Origin: an uncultured Christensenella sp.
GTDB taxonomy: Bacteria > Bacillota > Clostridia > Christensenellales > UBA1750
Direction: 5' to 3'
DNA length: 26,973 nucleotides
Assembly (NCBI GenBank): GCA_905193155.1
Contig: CAJJNQ010000034.1
Span: 1 to 26,973 of the forward strand
Below the pieces are notes generated by a model. It was not told where the DNA came from and ran no database searches. It worked only from the letters and a program-made list of their open reading frames with translations. A program made the position numbers and the translations under genes. Positions 1-7,723 of this stretch are shown piece by piece. Positions within the stretch are counted from its first letter, which is position 1. The number at the start of each line of letters is the position of its first letter.

Positions 1-2
1 GC

Positions 3-344
3 GGCAGCGCAAAATACGACGAGGGCGTGATCGAGGCGCTGGAGCGCGTGGACGCGGCCGAAAAGAAGCAGAAGGACGAGGATAAGCCCGACGAGGATTC
101 CGACCCGCTGCTGATGGACTGCATTGAGCTTGCCGTGGACGCGGGGCAGATTTCCGCCTCGATGATCCAGAGAAAATACCGCGTGGGCTACGCGCGCGCG
201 GGGCGCATATTGGACCAGATGGAGCAGAGGGGCTGCATATCCGGCTTTGAAGGCTCCAAGCCGCGGCAGACGCTGATTACGCGGGAACAGTTTTACGAAA
301 TGGCGGGGGTCGAAACCGACGCGCCGCCCATAGACGAGGAGTAA
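3..344 (+). CDS. ftsK: DNA translocase FtsK/SpoIIIE, C-terminal end (partial)
   Basis: This is the last ~113 codons of a reading frame that enters from the left edge; the motor domain lies outside the window. The visible part has a short acidic/lysine-rich linker and then the winged-helix gamma domain of FtsK/SpoIIIE (segment from DPLLMDCIELAV through YARAGRILDQME), which in this family recognises the polar chromosome sequences that orient DNA pumping during division or sporulation. The pattern ISASMIQRKYRVGYARAG is highly characteristic. The frame is open to the edge without a stop, so no start can be given. It ends in TAA, six bases before rimO, so the two are probably co-transcribed. Which paralogue (FtsK or SpoIIIE) this is cannot be told from the C-terminus. 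Confidence 0.93.
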   Translation, partial: GSAKYDEGVIEALERVDAAEKKQKDEDKPDEDSDPLLMDCIELAVDAGQISASMIQRKYRVGYARAGRILDQMEQRGCISGFEGSKPRQTLITREQFYEMAGVETDAPPIDEE

Positions 345-350
345 TGAAGA

Positions 351-1667
351 GTGGGAATTAAGATCGGAATGGTTTCCCTCGGCTGCGCGAAGAACCGCGT
401 GGACGCGGAGCTGATGCTGGGCGTGCTGCTTTCGGATGGTTTCGAGCTGGAAACCGATCCGGCCAAGGCCGACGCCATCATTGTCAATACCTGCGGCTTT
501 ATCGAAGCGGCTAAGCAGGAATCCATCGACACGATTCTGGAAATGGCGGAATACAAACAGGATCACCTGAAGGCGCTAATCGTGACGGGCTGCCTGTCCA
601 AGCGCTACGCCAAGGAGCTTCCGGCGGAGATGCCGGAGGTGGATGCGTTCCTCGGCATTGGCGAGGTGGAAAAAATCGCGCAGGTCGTGCGCAAGTGCAT
701 GGCGGGCGAGCGCATCGTGGATGCGGACGAGGGATTCCATTATTTGGAGGACGTCCATCGCGTGCTGACGACGCCGGGCTACACCGCCTACGTCAAGATC
801 GCGGAGGGCTGCAACAACCGCTGTGCATTCTGTGCTATTCCGGCCATCCGCGGGAACTATATTTCCCGCAGCATGGAAAACATCGAACGCGAGGTCAAGG
901 ACCTTGCGGCGCAGGGTGTGAAGGAGATTGTACTCATTGCGCAGGACACCTCCTATTATGGCCTGGATCTCTATCACAAGCCGATGCTGGCGGAGCTGCT
1001 CGAGCGCGTGGCGGCGGTGGAGGGCGTGCACTGGGTACGCGCGCTGTACTGCTACCCGGAGCGCATCGACGACGAGCTGCTGCGCGTGATGAAGGAAAAC
1101 CCCAAGGTCTGCCCGTATCTGGATATTCCGCTTCAGCACATCAACGACAAGGTGCTGCGCGAGATGCACAGAAGAACCGACGGCAAGGCCATTCGCGATC
1201 TGTACGGAAGAATTCGGAAGCTGGGCGGTTTTGCGCTGCGCACGACGCTGATTGCGGGTTTCCCCGGCGAGACGGAGGAGGAGTTTGCGGAGCTGCTTGA
1301 GTTCATCAAGACCTGCCCGTTCGACCGGCTGGGCGCGTTCGCCTATTCCGAGGAAGAGGGCACGCCCGCGGCGGCGCGCGAGGATCAGGTGCCCCTGCGC
1401 GTGCGCCGGTCCCGCGAGGGCAAGATCATGCGCGAGCAGAAAAAGATTTCCCGCGCCTTCAACGAAAGCCGCGTGGGTTCCGAATGTGAGGTGCTCGTCG
1501 AAGGGCAGGAGGAAAACGGACTGTATTACGGCCGCAGCCAGTGGGAAGCGCCGGAAACCGACGGAAAGGTTTATATCAAACTGGCCGATGGATTGGAGCC
1601 CGGACAATTCGTCCGCGTGCGCATCACCGACGCACAGGACTATGACGTGACGGGGGTACCGGTATGA
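351..1667 (+). CDS. rimO: Ribosomal protein S12 methylthiotransferase RimO
   Basis: A 438-residue radical-SAM methylthiotransferase, close to the usual RimO length of about 440. The N-terminal UPF0004 domain carries the three cysteines that hold the auxiliary [4Fe-4S] cluster (C12 in SLGCAKN, C48 in NTCGF, C81 in TGCLSKR). The radical-SAM CxxxCxxC motif is C154, C158, C161. A TRAM-like beta domain closes the protein. The family adds a methylthio group to the conserved aspartate of ribosomal protein S12, using S-adenosylmethionine. RimO is preferred over the tRNA enzyme MiaB because of the VSLGCAKNRVDAE start, the AIRGNYISR segment and the rimO-pgsA arrangement. The start is GTG, with GAGGAG about nine bases upstream overlapping the end of ftsK. 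The stop overlaps the pgsA start by four bases (ATGA). Confidence 0.96.
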   Translation: MGIKIGMVSLGCAKNRVDAELMLGVLLSDGFELETDPAKADAIIVNTCGFIEAAKQESIDTILEMAEYKQDHLKALIVTGCLSKRYAKELPAEMPEVDAFLGIGEVEKIAQVVRKCMAGERIVDADEGFHYLEDVHRVLTTPGYTAYVKIAEGCNNRCAFCAIPAIRGNYISRSMENIEREVKDLAAQGVKEIVLIAQDTSYYGLDLYHKPMLAELLERVAAVEGVHWVRALYCYPERIDDELLRVMKENPKVCPYLDIPLQHINDKVLREMHRRTDGKAIRDLYGRIRKLGGFALRTTLIAGFPGETEEEFAELLEFIKTCPFDRLGAFAYSEEEGTPAAAREDQVPLRVRRSREGKIMREQKKISRAFNESRVGSECEVLVEGQEENGLYYGRSQWEAPETDGKVYIKLADGLEPGQFVRVRITDAQDYDVTGVPV

Positions 1668-2209
1668 AACTGACCATTGCGAGCAAAGTCACCATCGCGC
1701 GCATCTGCCTGATCCCGGTGTTCATCGTCTGCTACGATCTCTGGGGCGGTCTGTGGAGCGGGGCAATTCCTGCGGCGGTGTTCATACTGGCCTCGATGAC
1801 GGATTGGGTGGACGGTTATCTTGCCCGCAGCCGCAACGAGGTGACGAACTTTGGCAAGTTCATGGATCCCATCGCGGATAAACTCCTGGTGATGTCTGCC
1901 TTTGTGCTGCTGGTGGGCGACGGCAGAATGACCGGCGTGAGCTGCATCATCATTCTGGCGCGCGAGTTCATCATCAGCGGCTTCCGGCTCATCGCCTCCG
2001 ACCGCGGCATGGTGCTGGCGGCGGGCAAGCTGGGCAAGATCAAGACCACGCTGCAAATCATTGCCATCGTGCTGTTGCTGCTGAACAATTTCCCGTTTGT
2101 CTATATCGGTATCCCGATGGATAAAATCGTGCTGGCGGCGGCAGTGGTGATGACCGTTTGGTCGGGCGCGGATTATATCGTCAAAAACCGCCAGATACTG
2201 AAGGACTAA
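1664..2209 (+). CDS. pgsA: CDP-diacylglycerol--glycerol-3-phosphate 3-phosphatidyltransferase
   Basis: A 181-residue integral membrane enzyme that makes phosphatidylglycerol-phosphate from CDP-diacylglycerol and glycerol-3-phosphate, the committed step to anionic phospholipids. It contains the complete CDP-alcohol phosphotransferase motif D-x2-DG-x2-AR-x8-G-x3-D-x3-D, read here as DWVDGYLAR followed by GKFMDPIAD. Several hydrophobic segments flank it (near residues 7-40, 85-105 and 125-165), as expected. The ATG overlaps the rimO stop, so translation is probably coupled. The synteny rimO-pgsA-cinA-recA is common in Clostridia and supports the PgsA assignment over other CDP-alcohol transferases. 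Nothing looks odd. Confidence 0.95.
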   Translation: MKLTIASKVTIARICLIPVFIVCYDLWGGLWSGAIPAAVFILASMTDWVDGYLARSRNEVTNFGKFMDPIADKLLVMSAFVLLVGDGRMTGVSCIIILAREFIISGFRLIASDRGMVLAAGKLGKIKTTLQIIAIVLLLLNNFPFVYIGIPMDKIVLAAAVVMTVWSGADYIVKNRQILKD

Positions 2210-2228
2210 AACAAAAGGAGAAAAGCGG

Positions 2229-2705
2229 ATGGAGCTGGCGGAAATTTCCCGCAAAGCGGTGGAGCTCCTGCTGGAGCGAAAGATCACCGTGTCGCTGGCG
2301 GAATCCTGCACCGGCGGGATGATCGCCTCGGCGCTGGTGGATTGGCCGGGCGTGAGCGAGGCGCTGCTGGAGGGCTGCGTCTGCTATACGAACGAGGCAA
2401 AGATGCGCACGCTGGGCGTATCGGCGGAAACGCTGGGTAAGCATACCGCCGTCAGCGCGCAGTGCGCAGGCGAAATGGCGCGCGGGATGCGCGCGTATAC
2501 GGGCAGCGACTATGCGCTGTCAGTCACGGGAATTGCCGGGCCGGGCGGCGGCACGGTCGAGATGCCCGTGGGGCTGGTCTATCTGGGCATTGCAGACAAA
2601 ACGGGCGAGCGCGTGGAAAGACACGTTTTCTCCGGCGACCGGACGCAGGTGCGCCGCCAGGCCGCGGCGCGCGTGCTGGAAATGCTAATCGAAGAAATCG
2701 AATAA
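2229..2705 (+). CDS. pncC: Nicotinamide-nucleotide amidohydrolase, stand-alone CinA C-terminal domain
   Basis: A 158-residue protein consisting only of the CinA C-terminal domain. Recognisable elements are SLAESCTGGMIASALVD near residues 22-38, the YTNEAKMRTLGV segment, and SVTGIAGPGGGT with the following PVGLVYLGI. Members with activity hydrolyse the amide of nicotinamide mononucleotide, returning it to the NAD cycle. In many Bacillota the gene before recA is full-length cinA with an extra N-terminal molybdopterin-binding-like domain; that domain is absent, and no remnant of it lies in the 19 bases separating the gene from pgsA. An AGGAG site sits nine bases before the ATG. It is read in the same operon as pgsA and recA. 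The family is sure; the exact substrate is inferred. Confidence 0.92.
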   Translation: MELAEISRKAVELLLERKITVSLAESCTGGMIASALVDWPGVSEALLEGCVCYTNEAKMRTLGVSAETLGKHTAVSAQCAGEMARGMRAYTGSDYALSVTGIAGPGGGTVEMPVGLVYLGIADKTGERVERHVFSGDRTQVRRQAAARVLEMLIEEIE

Positions 2706-2732
2706 CACAACGGAAAGAGGGGGAGAAAAACC

Positions 2733-3866
2733 ATGGCAAAGACGACTTCCAAGAACCCGCAGGTCGGCAAGATCACCGACGAAGAAGAAAGAAAAAAAGC
2801 GCTCTCCAATACCTTGGGGGCGATTGAAAAGCAGTTCGGCAAGGGCGCGATCATGAAGCTGGGCGAAAAGACCGCCATGAATGTGCAGACCATTCCCTCC
2901 GGCTGCCTGGAACTGGATATTGCGCTGGGCGTCGGCGGCGTGCCGCGCGGACGCATCATCGAGATCTACGGGCCGGAATCCTCTGGTAAGACCACCGTGG
3001 CGCTGCACATGGTCGCGCAGGCGCAGAAGATGGGCGGCACGGCGGCCTTCATCGACGCGGAGCACGCGCTGGATCCCGTCTATGCCAAGGCGCTGGGCGT
3101 GGATATCGACGAGCTCTATGTCTCTCAGCCCGACACCGGCGAGCAGGCGTTGGAAATCTGCGACGCGCTGGTGCGCTCCGGTGCGGTGGATATCATCATC
3201 ATCGACTCGGTCGCGGCGCTGGTGCCCAAGGCTGAAATCGACGGTGACATGGGCGAGAGCCACGTCGGCCTGCAGGCGCGCTTGATGTCCCAGGCGCTGC
3301 GCAAGCTCAACGGCCTCATCGCCAAGAGCAACTGCATCTGCCTGTTCATCAACCAGCTGCGCGAAAAGGTCGGCGTGATGTTCGGCAACCCCGAAACCAC
3401 CACCGGCGGCAAGGCGCTGAAGTTCTATGCCACCATCCGTCTGGATATCCGCCGCGGCGAACAGCTCAAGGCGGGCAACGTGGTCGTGGGCAACCGCACC
3501 AAGATCAAGGTGGTCAAAAACAAGGTTGCGCCGCCCTTCAAGACCTGCGAGTTCGATATTCTCTACGGCAAGGGCATTTCGCACGAGGGCTCCGTGCTCG
3601 ATCTGGCGGTCGAAAACGACCTGATCCAGAAGTCCGGCGCTTGGTTCAACTATGGCGATGCACGCATCGGCCAGGGCCGCGAGAATGCCCGCCAGTACCT
3701 GATCGATCATCCCGACCTCTGCGACGAATTGGAGGCCATGATCCGCGAAAAGCTCCTCGCGCCCAAGACAGAGGATGCGGAGCCTGTCGAGGTCGAAGCG
3801 GCCGGCGATGAGGAAGAGGACGAGCAGCTCAGCCTGGATACGGACAACTACGACGACGAGCCGTAA
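2733..3866 (+). CDS. recA: Recombinase RecA
   Basis: The 377-residue strand-exchange protein of homologous recombination and SOS co-protease. The Walker A motif GPESSGKT is at residues 80-87; a Walker B strand VDIIIIDS and the DNA-binding loop region around INQLREKVGVMFGNPETT follow. The C-terminal tail (about the last 30 residues) is strongly acidic, as in most RecA proteins. The slightly longer N-terminus, with a KTTSKNPQVGKITDEEE stretch before the usual ALSNTLGAIEKQFGKG, is a minor extension. A GAGGGGGAG binding site lies shortly before the ATG. It is the last gene of the ftsK-rimO-pgsA-pncC operon and is followed by a strong terminator. No recX follows. I see no clear LexA box immediately upstream, as expected for an internal operon gene. 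Confidence 0.98.
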   Translation: MAKTTSKNPQVGKITDEEERKKALSNTLGAIEKQFGKGAIMKLGEKTAMNVQTIPSGCLELDIALGVGGVPRGRIIEIYGPESSGKTTVALHMVAQAQKMGGTAAFIDAEHALDPVYAKALGVDIDELYVSQPDTGEQALEICDALVRSGAVDIIIIDSVAALVPKAEIDGDMGESHVGLQARLMSQALRKLNGLIAKSNCICLFINQLREKVGVMFGNPETTTGGKALKFYATIRLDIRRGEQLKAGNVVVGNRTKIKVVKNKVAPPFKTCEFDILYGKGISHEGSVLDLAVENDLIQKSGAWFNYGDARIGQGRENARQYLIDHPDLCDELEAMIREKLLAPKTEDAEPVEVEAAGDEEEDEQLSLDTDNYDDEP

Positions 3867-3877
3867 AAGTCATAGCG

Positions 3878-3921
3878 AAAGCGGAAGAAACCCGATTAAA
3901 ATGGGTTTCTTCCGCTTTTTG
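3878..3921 (+). terminator. Rho-independent terminator after recA
   Basis: A perfect 16-bp inverted repeat (3878-3893 with 3903-3918) with a 9-nt loop runs into a short T tract. It closes the ftsK-to-recA operon. The A/T-rich outer part makes it partly usable on the minus strand too. Confidence 0.92.
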
Positions 3922-3993
3922 TATCGCAGGGTTGCGAGAGAAAAGAATGCAATAACAAAACAAATCAAAAAATCGGATTGGGGGGGAATCTAC

Positions 3994-4299
3994 ATGGGTT
4001 TTGAGAAAATGCAGGCGATTTAGAGAGAGCTTCGCGGAAAATACGGCGAAAAATGGGAAAAGCTCTGCCCGGAGAATGGGGTGCATTTGCTGCTGTGGAT
4101 GATGGACGAGGCCGGGGAGGTCGGAGACGTCATCAGAAAGCAGGGGCTGGAGGAGCCGGAGGTGCGCAGGCATTTTGTGGAAGAGATGTGCGACGTGATG
4201 ATGTATTTCAACGACCTGATGATCTGCTTCGGCATTTCGTCCGACGAATTGGCGGAACAGTACCGTGCCAAGCATCGTCGCAATATGACGCGCCGGTAA
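3994..4299 (+). pseudogene. MazG-like nucleotide pyrophosphohydrolase, interrupted by an amber codon at position 10
   Basis: Reading from ATG 3994 gives MGFEKMQAI, then TAG at 4021-4023, then RELRGKYGEKWEKLCPENG and onward in the same frame to the stop at 4297-4299, 101 codons in all. The whole resembles the short all-alpha MazG-like proteins of Clostridia. The metal-binding helices are visible as EAGEVGD and EEMCDVMMYF, the usual ExxE...ExxD arrangement. From memory, relatives carry glutamine where the TAG stands, which a single CAG-to-TAG change explains. TAG is used as a normal stop elsewhere in this window (the genes ending at 26942 and at 9927), so code reassignment is unlikely. An internal GTG at 4081, with GGAG six bases upstream, could still yield a 72-residue product keeping the acidic residues but losing the first helix. 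Best reading: a recently inactivated or truncated house-cleaning NTPase. Confidence 0.72.
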
Positions 4300-4303
4300 A
4301 ACC

Positions 4304-4493
4304 GCAGGACAGCCTGCCCGTCTGCCGCTGTCCCTAACGTGGGGACAGGAGCGTGCCCTCCGAAGGGTGAGCGAAGCGAACCTGGAGCCCGAGCGTTTGG
4401 CAAAGCCAATAAGCCGGGCGAAACACCAGCGCGCCATAGGCGTGATGGTGCGGAGCGAGGGGAGCCGCCAAAGGCCCCCCGCCCACCGGGGGG
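4304..4493. repeat. Hairpin-rich intergenic stretch, possible dispersed repeat
   Basis: This gene-free stretch between the broken MazG-like gene and the thuA terminator consists mainly of short inverted repeats in series. They include GCAGG/CCTGC (4304-4308 with 4313-4317), CTGTCCC/GGGACAG (4328-4334 with 4342-4348), CCCT/AGGG, TTGGC/GCCAA with an AAA loop inside a GCCCG/CGGGC pair, CACCA/TGGTG around CGCC-ATA-GGCG, and CCCCCCG/CGGGGGG (4475-4481 with 4487-4493). No convincing protein is encoded. Such tri-loop hairpin chains resemble the palindromic intergenic repeats seen in gut Clostridia; membership in a family is inferred. Confidence 0.45.
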
Positions 4494-4523
4494 AGCACAG
4501 ACGTGTCAAAAGAATTTTCTCAA

Positions 4524-4566
4524 AAAACAACGCCCGCTTTTCAAAAGAAAAGCGGGGCGTTGTTTT
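4524..4566. terminator. Bidirectional terminator 3' of the thuA-like gene
   Basis: A 19/20-nt inverted repeat with an AAAA loop and a single bulged G, flanked by A and T runs, so it can work on either strand. It lies ten bases beyond the minus-strand thuA-like stop and faces any transcription arriving from recA or the MazG-like remnant. Confidence 0.88.
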
Positions 4567-4575
4567 GAAAAAGAC

Positions 4576-5325
4576 TTACTTCTTGTTTTCGTAGGTGTGG
4601 ATGGGCTCGACGGAGGGCTGCCAGCCGGTGGAATAATCCTTGGTCTGCACAATGGGATAGGTGGGCGCGGCCCAGCGAACCGCATTGGTGATGACGGTCT
4701 GGATTTCGGGCTGATAATAGACCGGGAAGGTTTCGTGGCCGGGCTGGAAGTAGAAGATGCGTCCGCCGCGCACGAAGCAGCAGCCGGAACGGAACACCTC
4801 TCCGCCCGGATGCCAGGAGATGAACACCAGGTTGTCGGGCTGCGGGATGAAGAACTGCTCGCCGTAGGTCTCGTCGTGCGGCACTTCAAAGTAGTCGCCC
4901 AAACCCTTGACGATGGGGTGGCCGGGGCTGGTGACCCACAGGCGCTGCATATCGCCGTCCTCGCGCCAGCGCAGCATATCCGTGCGCGTACCGAGCAGGC
5001 GGGAGAAGGGCTTGGAGGCGTGCGCCGAGTGCAGTGCGATGAAGCCCATGCCGTCGTTTACGCGCTGGCAAACCTTGCGAACCACTTCGTCGGAAACCTC
5101 GTTGTGATGCGCATGGCCCCACCAGAGCAGCACATCGGTGTTGTTCAGCACCTCGTCGGTCAGGCCGTGCTCCGGCTCGTCCAGCGTGGCGGTGCGGACG
5201 GTCATGTCCTCGTTCTTGCTCAGAAATTCCGCAATGGCGGCGTGGATGCCGTTGGGATAAATGGCCTTGACTTCCGGCATTTCCTGTTCGTGGCGGAATT
5301 CGTTCCATACGGTAACGCGGATCAT
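4576..5325 (-). CDS. ThuA-like domain protein (trehalose-utilisation family)
   Basis: A 249-residue cytosolic protein, with no signal peptide or membrane segment, matching the ThuA-like family, which has a class I glutamine-amidotransferase-type fold. Diagnostic stretches are IRVTVWNEFRHE at the N-terminus, LWWGHAHHNEV, GFIALHSAHASKPFSRLLG, SPGHPIVKGL and FYFQPGHETFPVYYQ. ThuA of rhizobia acts in trehalose/sucrose utilisation through 3-keto sugars; whether that role applies here is unknown, since no sugar oxidoreductase or transporter adjoins it. ATG 5325 is chosen because AAGGAGG (5333-5339) lies seven bases upstream; an in-frame start at 5343 has no such site. It is transcribed divergently from the hydratase gene, with a 171-bp shared region. 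Confidence 0.85.
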   Translation of the reverse strand: MIRVTVWNEFRHEQEMPEVKAIYPNGIHAAIAEFLSKNEDMTVRTATLDEPEHGLTDEVLNNTDVLLWWGHAHHNEVSDEVVRKVCQRVNDGMGFIALHSAHASKPFSRLLGTRTDMLRWREDGDMQRLWVTSPGHPIVKGLGDYFEVPHDETYGEQFFIPQPDNLVFISWHPGGEVFRSGCCFVRGGRIFYFQPGHETFPVYYQPEIQTVITNAVRWAAPTYPIVQTKDYSTGWQPSVEPIHTYENKK

Positions 5326-5360
5326 CGGTATTCCTCCTTGCATAAAAGAGATCTGATTTC

Positions 5361-5389
5361 ATTATACCGCGCGTTCCGGGAAAAGTACA
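5361..5389 (-). promoter_or_regulatory. Predicted sigma-A promoter of the thuA-like gene
   Basis: A perfect TATAAT (-10, 5361-5366 on the minus strand) with a 17-bp spacer to a weak TGTACT (-35, 5384-5389). It is about 36 bases upstream of the ATG, leaving room for a short leader. Confidence 0.6.
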
Positions 5390-5434
5390 GTGAAGCTTTT
5401 TGCAGGATGTGGAACAATCTCTTTCATTTATTGG

Positions 5435-5464
5435 TTGACGCGCAGGGGAAAAATAGGGTATCAT
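5435..5464 (+). promoter_or_regulatory. Predicted sigma-A promoter of the aconitase-family gene
   Basis: TTGACG (5435-5440), an 18-bp spacer and TATCAT (5459-5464), about 32 bases before the start codon. It lies back to back with the thuA-like promoter, so one regulator could control both genes. Confidence 0.65.
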
Positions 5465-5496
5465 GGGAGCAGAAAAATCAAGGGGGAAGGGAAATA

Positions 5497-7719
5497 ATGG
5501 TTGCACTCCATCCCGGTCGCTATCAATATAAAAACGGCGCCTTTGCGCCTGTGCAGGATGTTGCGCTGCGCAGCGGCACCATGGCGCACGCCATCCTGAC
5601 TGCACACAATACCTCCGGCAGCGAGGAGAATCTCAAGATCCGCTTTGATGCGATGGCCTCGCACGACATCACCTATGTCGGCATCATTCAGACGGCGCGC
5701 GCCTCAGGCATGAAGCGCTTCCCGCTGCCCTATGTGCTGACCAACTGTCATAACTCCCTGTGCGCGGTAGGCGGCACCATCAATGAGGACGACCATCTCT
5801 TCGGCCTGTCGGCGGCGAAAAAATACGGCGGCATCTATGTGCCGGCGCACCAGGCCGTCATCCACCAGTATATGCGCGAGCGCATGGCGGGCTGCGGTAA
5901 GATGCTGCTCGGCTCCGATTCGCATACGCGCTACGGCGCGCTGGGCACCATGGGCGTGGGCGAGGGCGGCCCCGAGCTGGTCAAACAGCTGTGCGAAAAG
6001 ACCTATGATATCGCCTATCCCGATGTGGTGGCGATCCACCTGACCGGCAAGCCGCAGCAGGGCGTCGGCCCGCAGGATGTGGCGCTGGCCATCATCAAAG
6101 AGGTGTTTGCCTGCAGCTTTGTCAAGAACAAGGTCATGGAATTCGTTGGCGAAGGCATTGCCAACCTCACCGTCGAATACCGCAACGGCATCGACGTCAT
6201 GACGACCGAAACCACCTGCCTTTCCTCGATCTGGGAGACCGACGAGCAGGTGAAGGGCTGGTATGAAACCCATCTGCGCCCGGAGGAATATGCGCCGCTG
6301 CACCCGCAGGAGGGCGCGGTGTACGACGGGCTGGTGGAGGTCGATCTTTCCACTGTCGAGCCGATGATCGCGCTGCCCTTCCATCCCTCCAACGCCTACC
6401 CGATCCGCGAGTTCCGCAAACACGCCAAGGAACTGCTCGAAAAGGCCGAGGCGGAAGCGCGCAAGATGATGGACGCGAAATATCCCATGCCGAATCTCTG
6501 CGATAAGGTGAAGGATGGCGAGGTCTACGTCGAGCAGGGCGTGATCGCAGGCTGTTCCGGCGGCACGTTTGAAAATATCATGACCGTGACCGACATTATG
6601 CGCGGTAAGAGCATCGGCTCCGGCGCGTTCACGATGAGCCTTTACCCCGCCTCCCAGCCGCAGTTCATTGAGTTGATGAAGAACGGCGCGGCGGCGGATC
6701 TGATGGAAGCGGGCGTGGTGCTGCGCTCCGCGTTCTGCGGGCCGTGCTTCGGTGCGGGCGACGTGCCTGCCAACGGCGGCCTGTCCATCCGCCACGCCAC
6801 GCGAAACTTCCCCAACCGCGAGGGCGCCAAGCCCGTCAACGGACAGATGGCCTATGTCGCGCTGATGGATGCGCGCTCCATTGCTGCCACGGCGATCAAC
6901 GGCGGACGGCTCACCGCCGCTACCGAGATCGACCTGCCGGAGGAAAAGCACTATACTTATCACTATGATCCCACGATCTATGATAACCGCGTCTACGACG
7001 GCTGGGGCAAGGCGCAGCCGGACGCGGAGCTGGTGTTCGGCCCGAATATCGCCGATTGGCCGGAGCAGATTGCGCTGCCGGAGAACCTGGTGCTGAAGGT
7101 GGCCTCCGCCATTTACGACCCCGTGACCACGACCGACGAGCTGATTCCCTCGGGCGAAACCTCGTCCTATCGCTCCAACCCGCTCAAGCTTTCTGAGTTT
7201 GCACTGTCGCGCAAGGATCCGCAGTATGTGCCGCGCGCCAAGGCGGTGCAGGCATTGGAAGCCGGCCGCCGCGCAGGCAAGCTGAGCGATGAAGCGAAAG
7301 CGCTGCTGAAAGAGGCCGGATGCGGCGAAAAGGACACTGGCATCGGCTCGGTGGTGTTCGCACTCAAGCCGGGCGACGGATCGGCGCGCGAGCAGGCGGC
7401 GTCCTGCCAGCGCGTGCTGGGCGGCTGCGCCAACATTGCCGCGGAATACGCGACCAAGAGATACCGCAGCAATGTCGTTAACTGGGGCATGCTGCCGTTC
7501 ATACTGGACGACGCGAAGAATTCCGGCATTCAGGCCGGAGACGTCGTGGTGGTCCGCGGCATCCGCAAGGCGCTGCTGGACGGAAAGACCGACGAGATTC
7601 CGGCGGAGCTGATCTCCGGCGGCTCCTGCAGGGAAATTACCTTGTCGCTGCCGAAGCTGACGGCGGACGAGAGAGACATCATTCTGGCGGGCTGCCTGAT
7701 CAATTACTACGCGAAATAA
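5497..7719 (+). CDS. Aconitase-family hydratase (YbhJ-like), substrate unknown
   Basis: A 740-residue [4Fe-4S] hydro-lyase of the aconitase superfamily. The cluster cysteines are C353 (in IAGCSGGTFEN, the counterpart of GSCTNS in aconitase) and C414 and C417 (CGPCFG). The N-terminal GSDSHTRYGALG segment corresponds to the aconitase GTDSHT motif, and a C-terminal swivel domain ends with VVRGIRKALLDGK. It lacks the usual wording of AcnA/AcnB or of isopropylmalate isomerase, and resembles the uncharacterised YbhJ-type branch, so true citrate/isocitrate activity should not be assumed. ATG 5497 is chosen because AGGGGGAAGGG lies just upstream and homology starts there; the same frame is open for 386 codons further upstream, but only antisense to thuA and through hairpin DNA. 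No TCA-cycle gene is nearby. Confidence 0.88.
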   Translation: MVALHPGRYQYKNGAFAPVQDVALRSGTMAHAILTAHNTSGSEENLKIRFDAMASHDITYVGIIQTARASGMKRFPLPYVLTNCHNSLCAVGGTINEDDHLFGLSAAKKYGGIYVPAHQAVIHQYMRERMAGCGKMLLGSDSHTRYGALGTMGVGEGGPELVKQLCEKTYDIAYPDVVAIHLTGKPQQGVGPQDVALAIIKEVFACSFVKNKVMEFVGEGIANLTVEYRNGIDVMTTETTCLSSIWETDEQVKGWYETHLRPEEYAPLHPQEGAVYDGLVEVDLSTVEPMIALPFHPSNAYPIREFRKHAKELLEKAEAEARKMMDAKYPMPNLCDKVKDGEVYVEQGVIAGCSGGTFENIMTVTDIMRGKSIGSGAFTMSLYPASQPQFIELMKNGAAADLMEAGVVLRSAFCGPCFGAGDVPANGGLSIRHATRNFPNREGAKPVNGQMAYVALMDARSIAATAINGGRLTAATEIDLPEEKHYTYHYDPTIYDNRVYDGWGKAQPDAELVFGPNIADWPEQIALPENLVLKVASAIYDPVTTTDELIPSGETSSYRSNPLKLSEFALSRKDPQYVPRAKAVQALEAGRRAGKLSDEAKALLKEAGCGEKDTGIGSVVFALKPGDGSAREQAASCQRVLGGCANIAAEYATKRYRSNVVNWGMLPFILDDAKNSGIQAGDVVVVRGIRKALLDGKTDEIPAELISGGSCREITLSLPKLTADERDIILAGCLINYYAK

Positions 7720-7723
7720 GGGA

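Noticed and set aside
576..1607. A 343-codon minus-strand open frame opposite rimO
   Set aside because: Antisense shadow; the plus strand encodes an intact RimO.
4021..4023. TAG read as glutamine (alternative genetic code)
   Set aside because: TAG ends at least two intact genes in the window (stops at 26940-26942 and, on the minus strand, 9927-9929), so general reassignment is unlikely.
4339..5496. A 386-codon open extension in front of the aconitase-family gene
   Set aside because: It runs through hairpin DNA and antisense to the thuA-like gene, resembles no protein, and the promoter, binding site and family homology all point to ATG 5497.
5704..6963. A 419-codon minus-strand open frame opposite the aconitase-family gene
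   Set aside because: Antisense shadow of a conserved coding region; His/Arg-rich composition and no recognisable fold.
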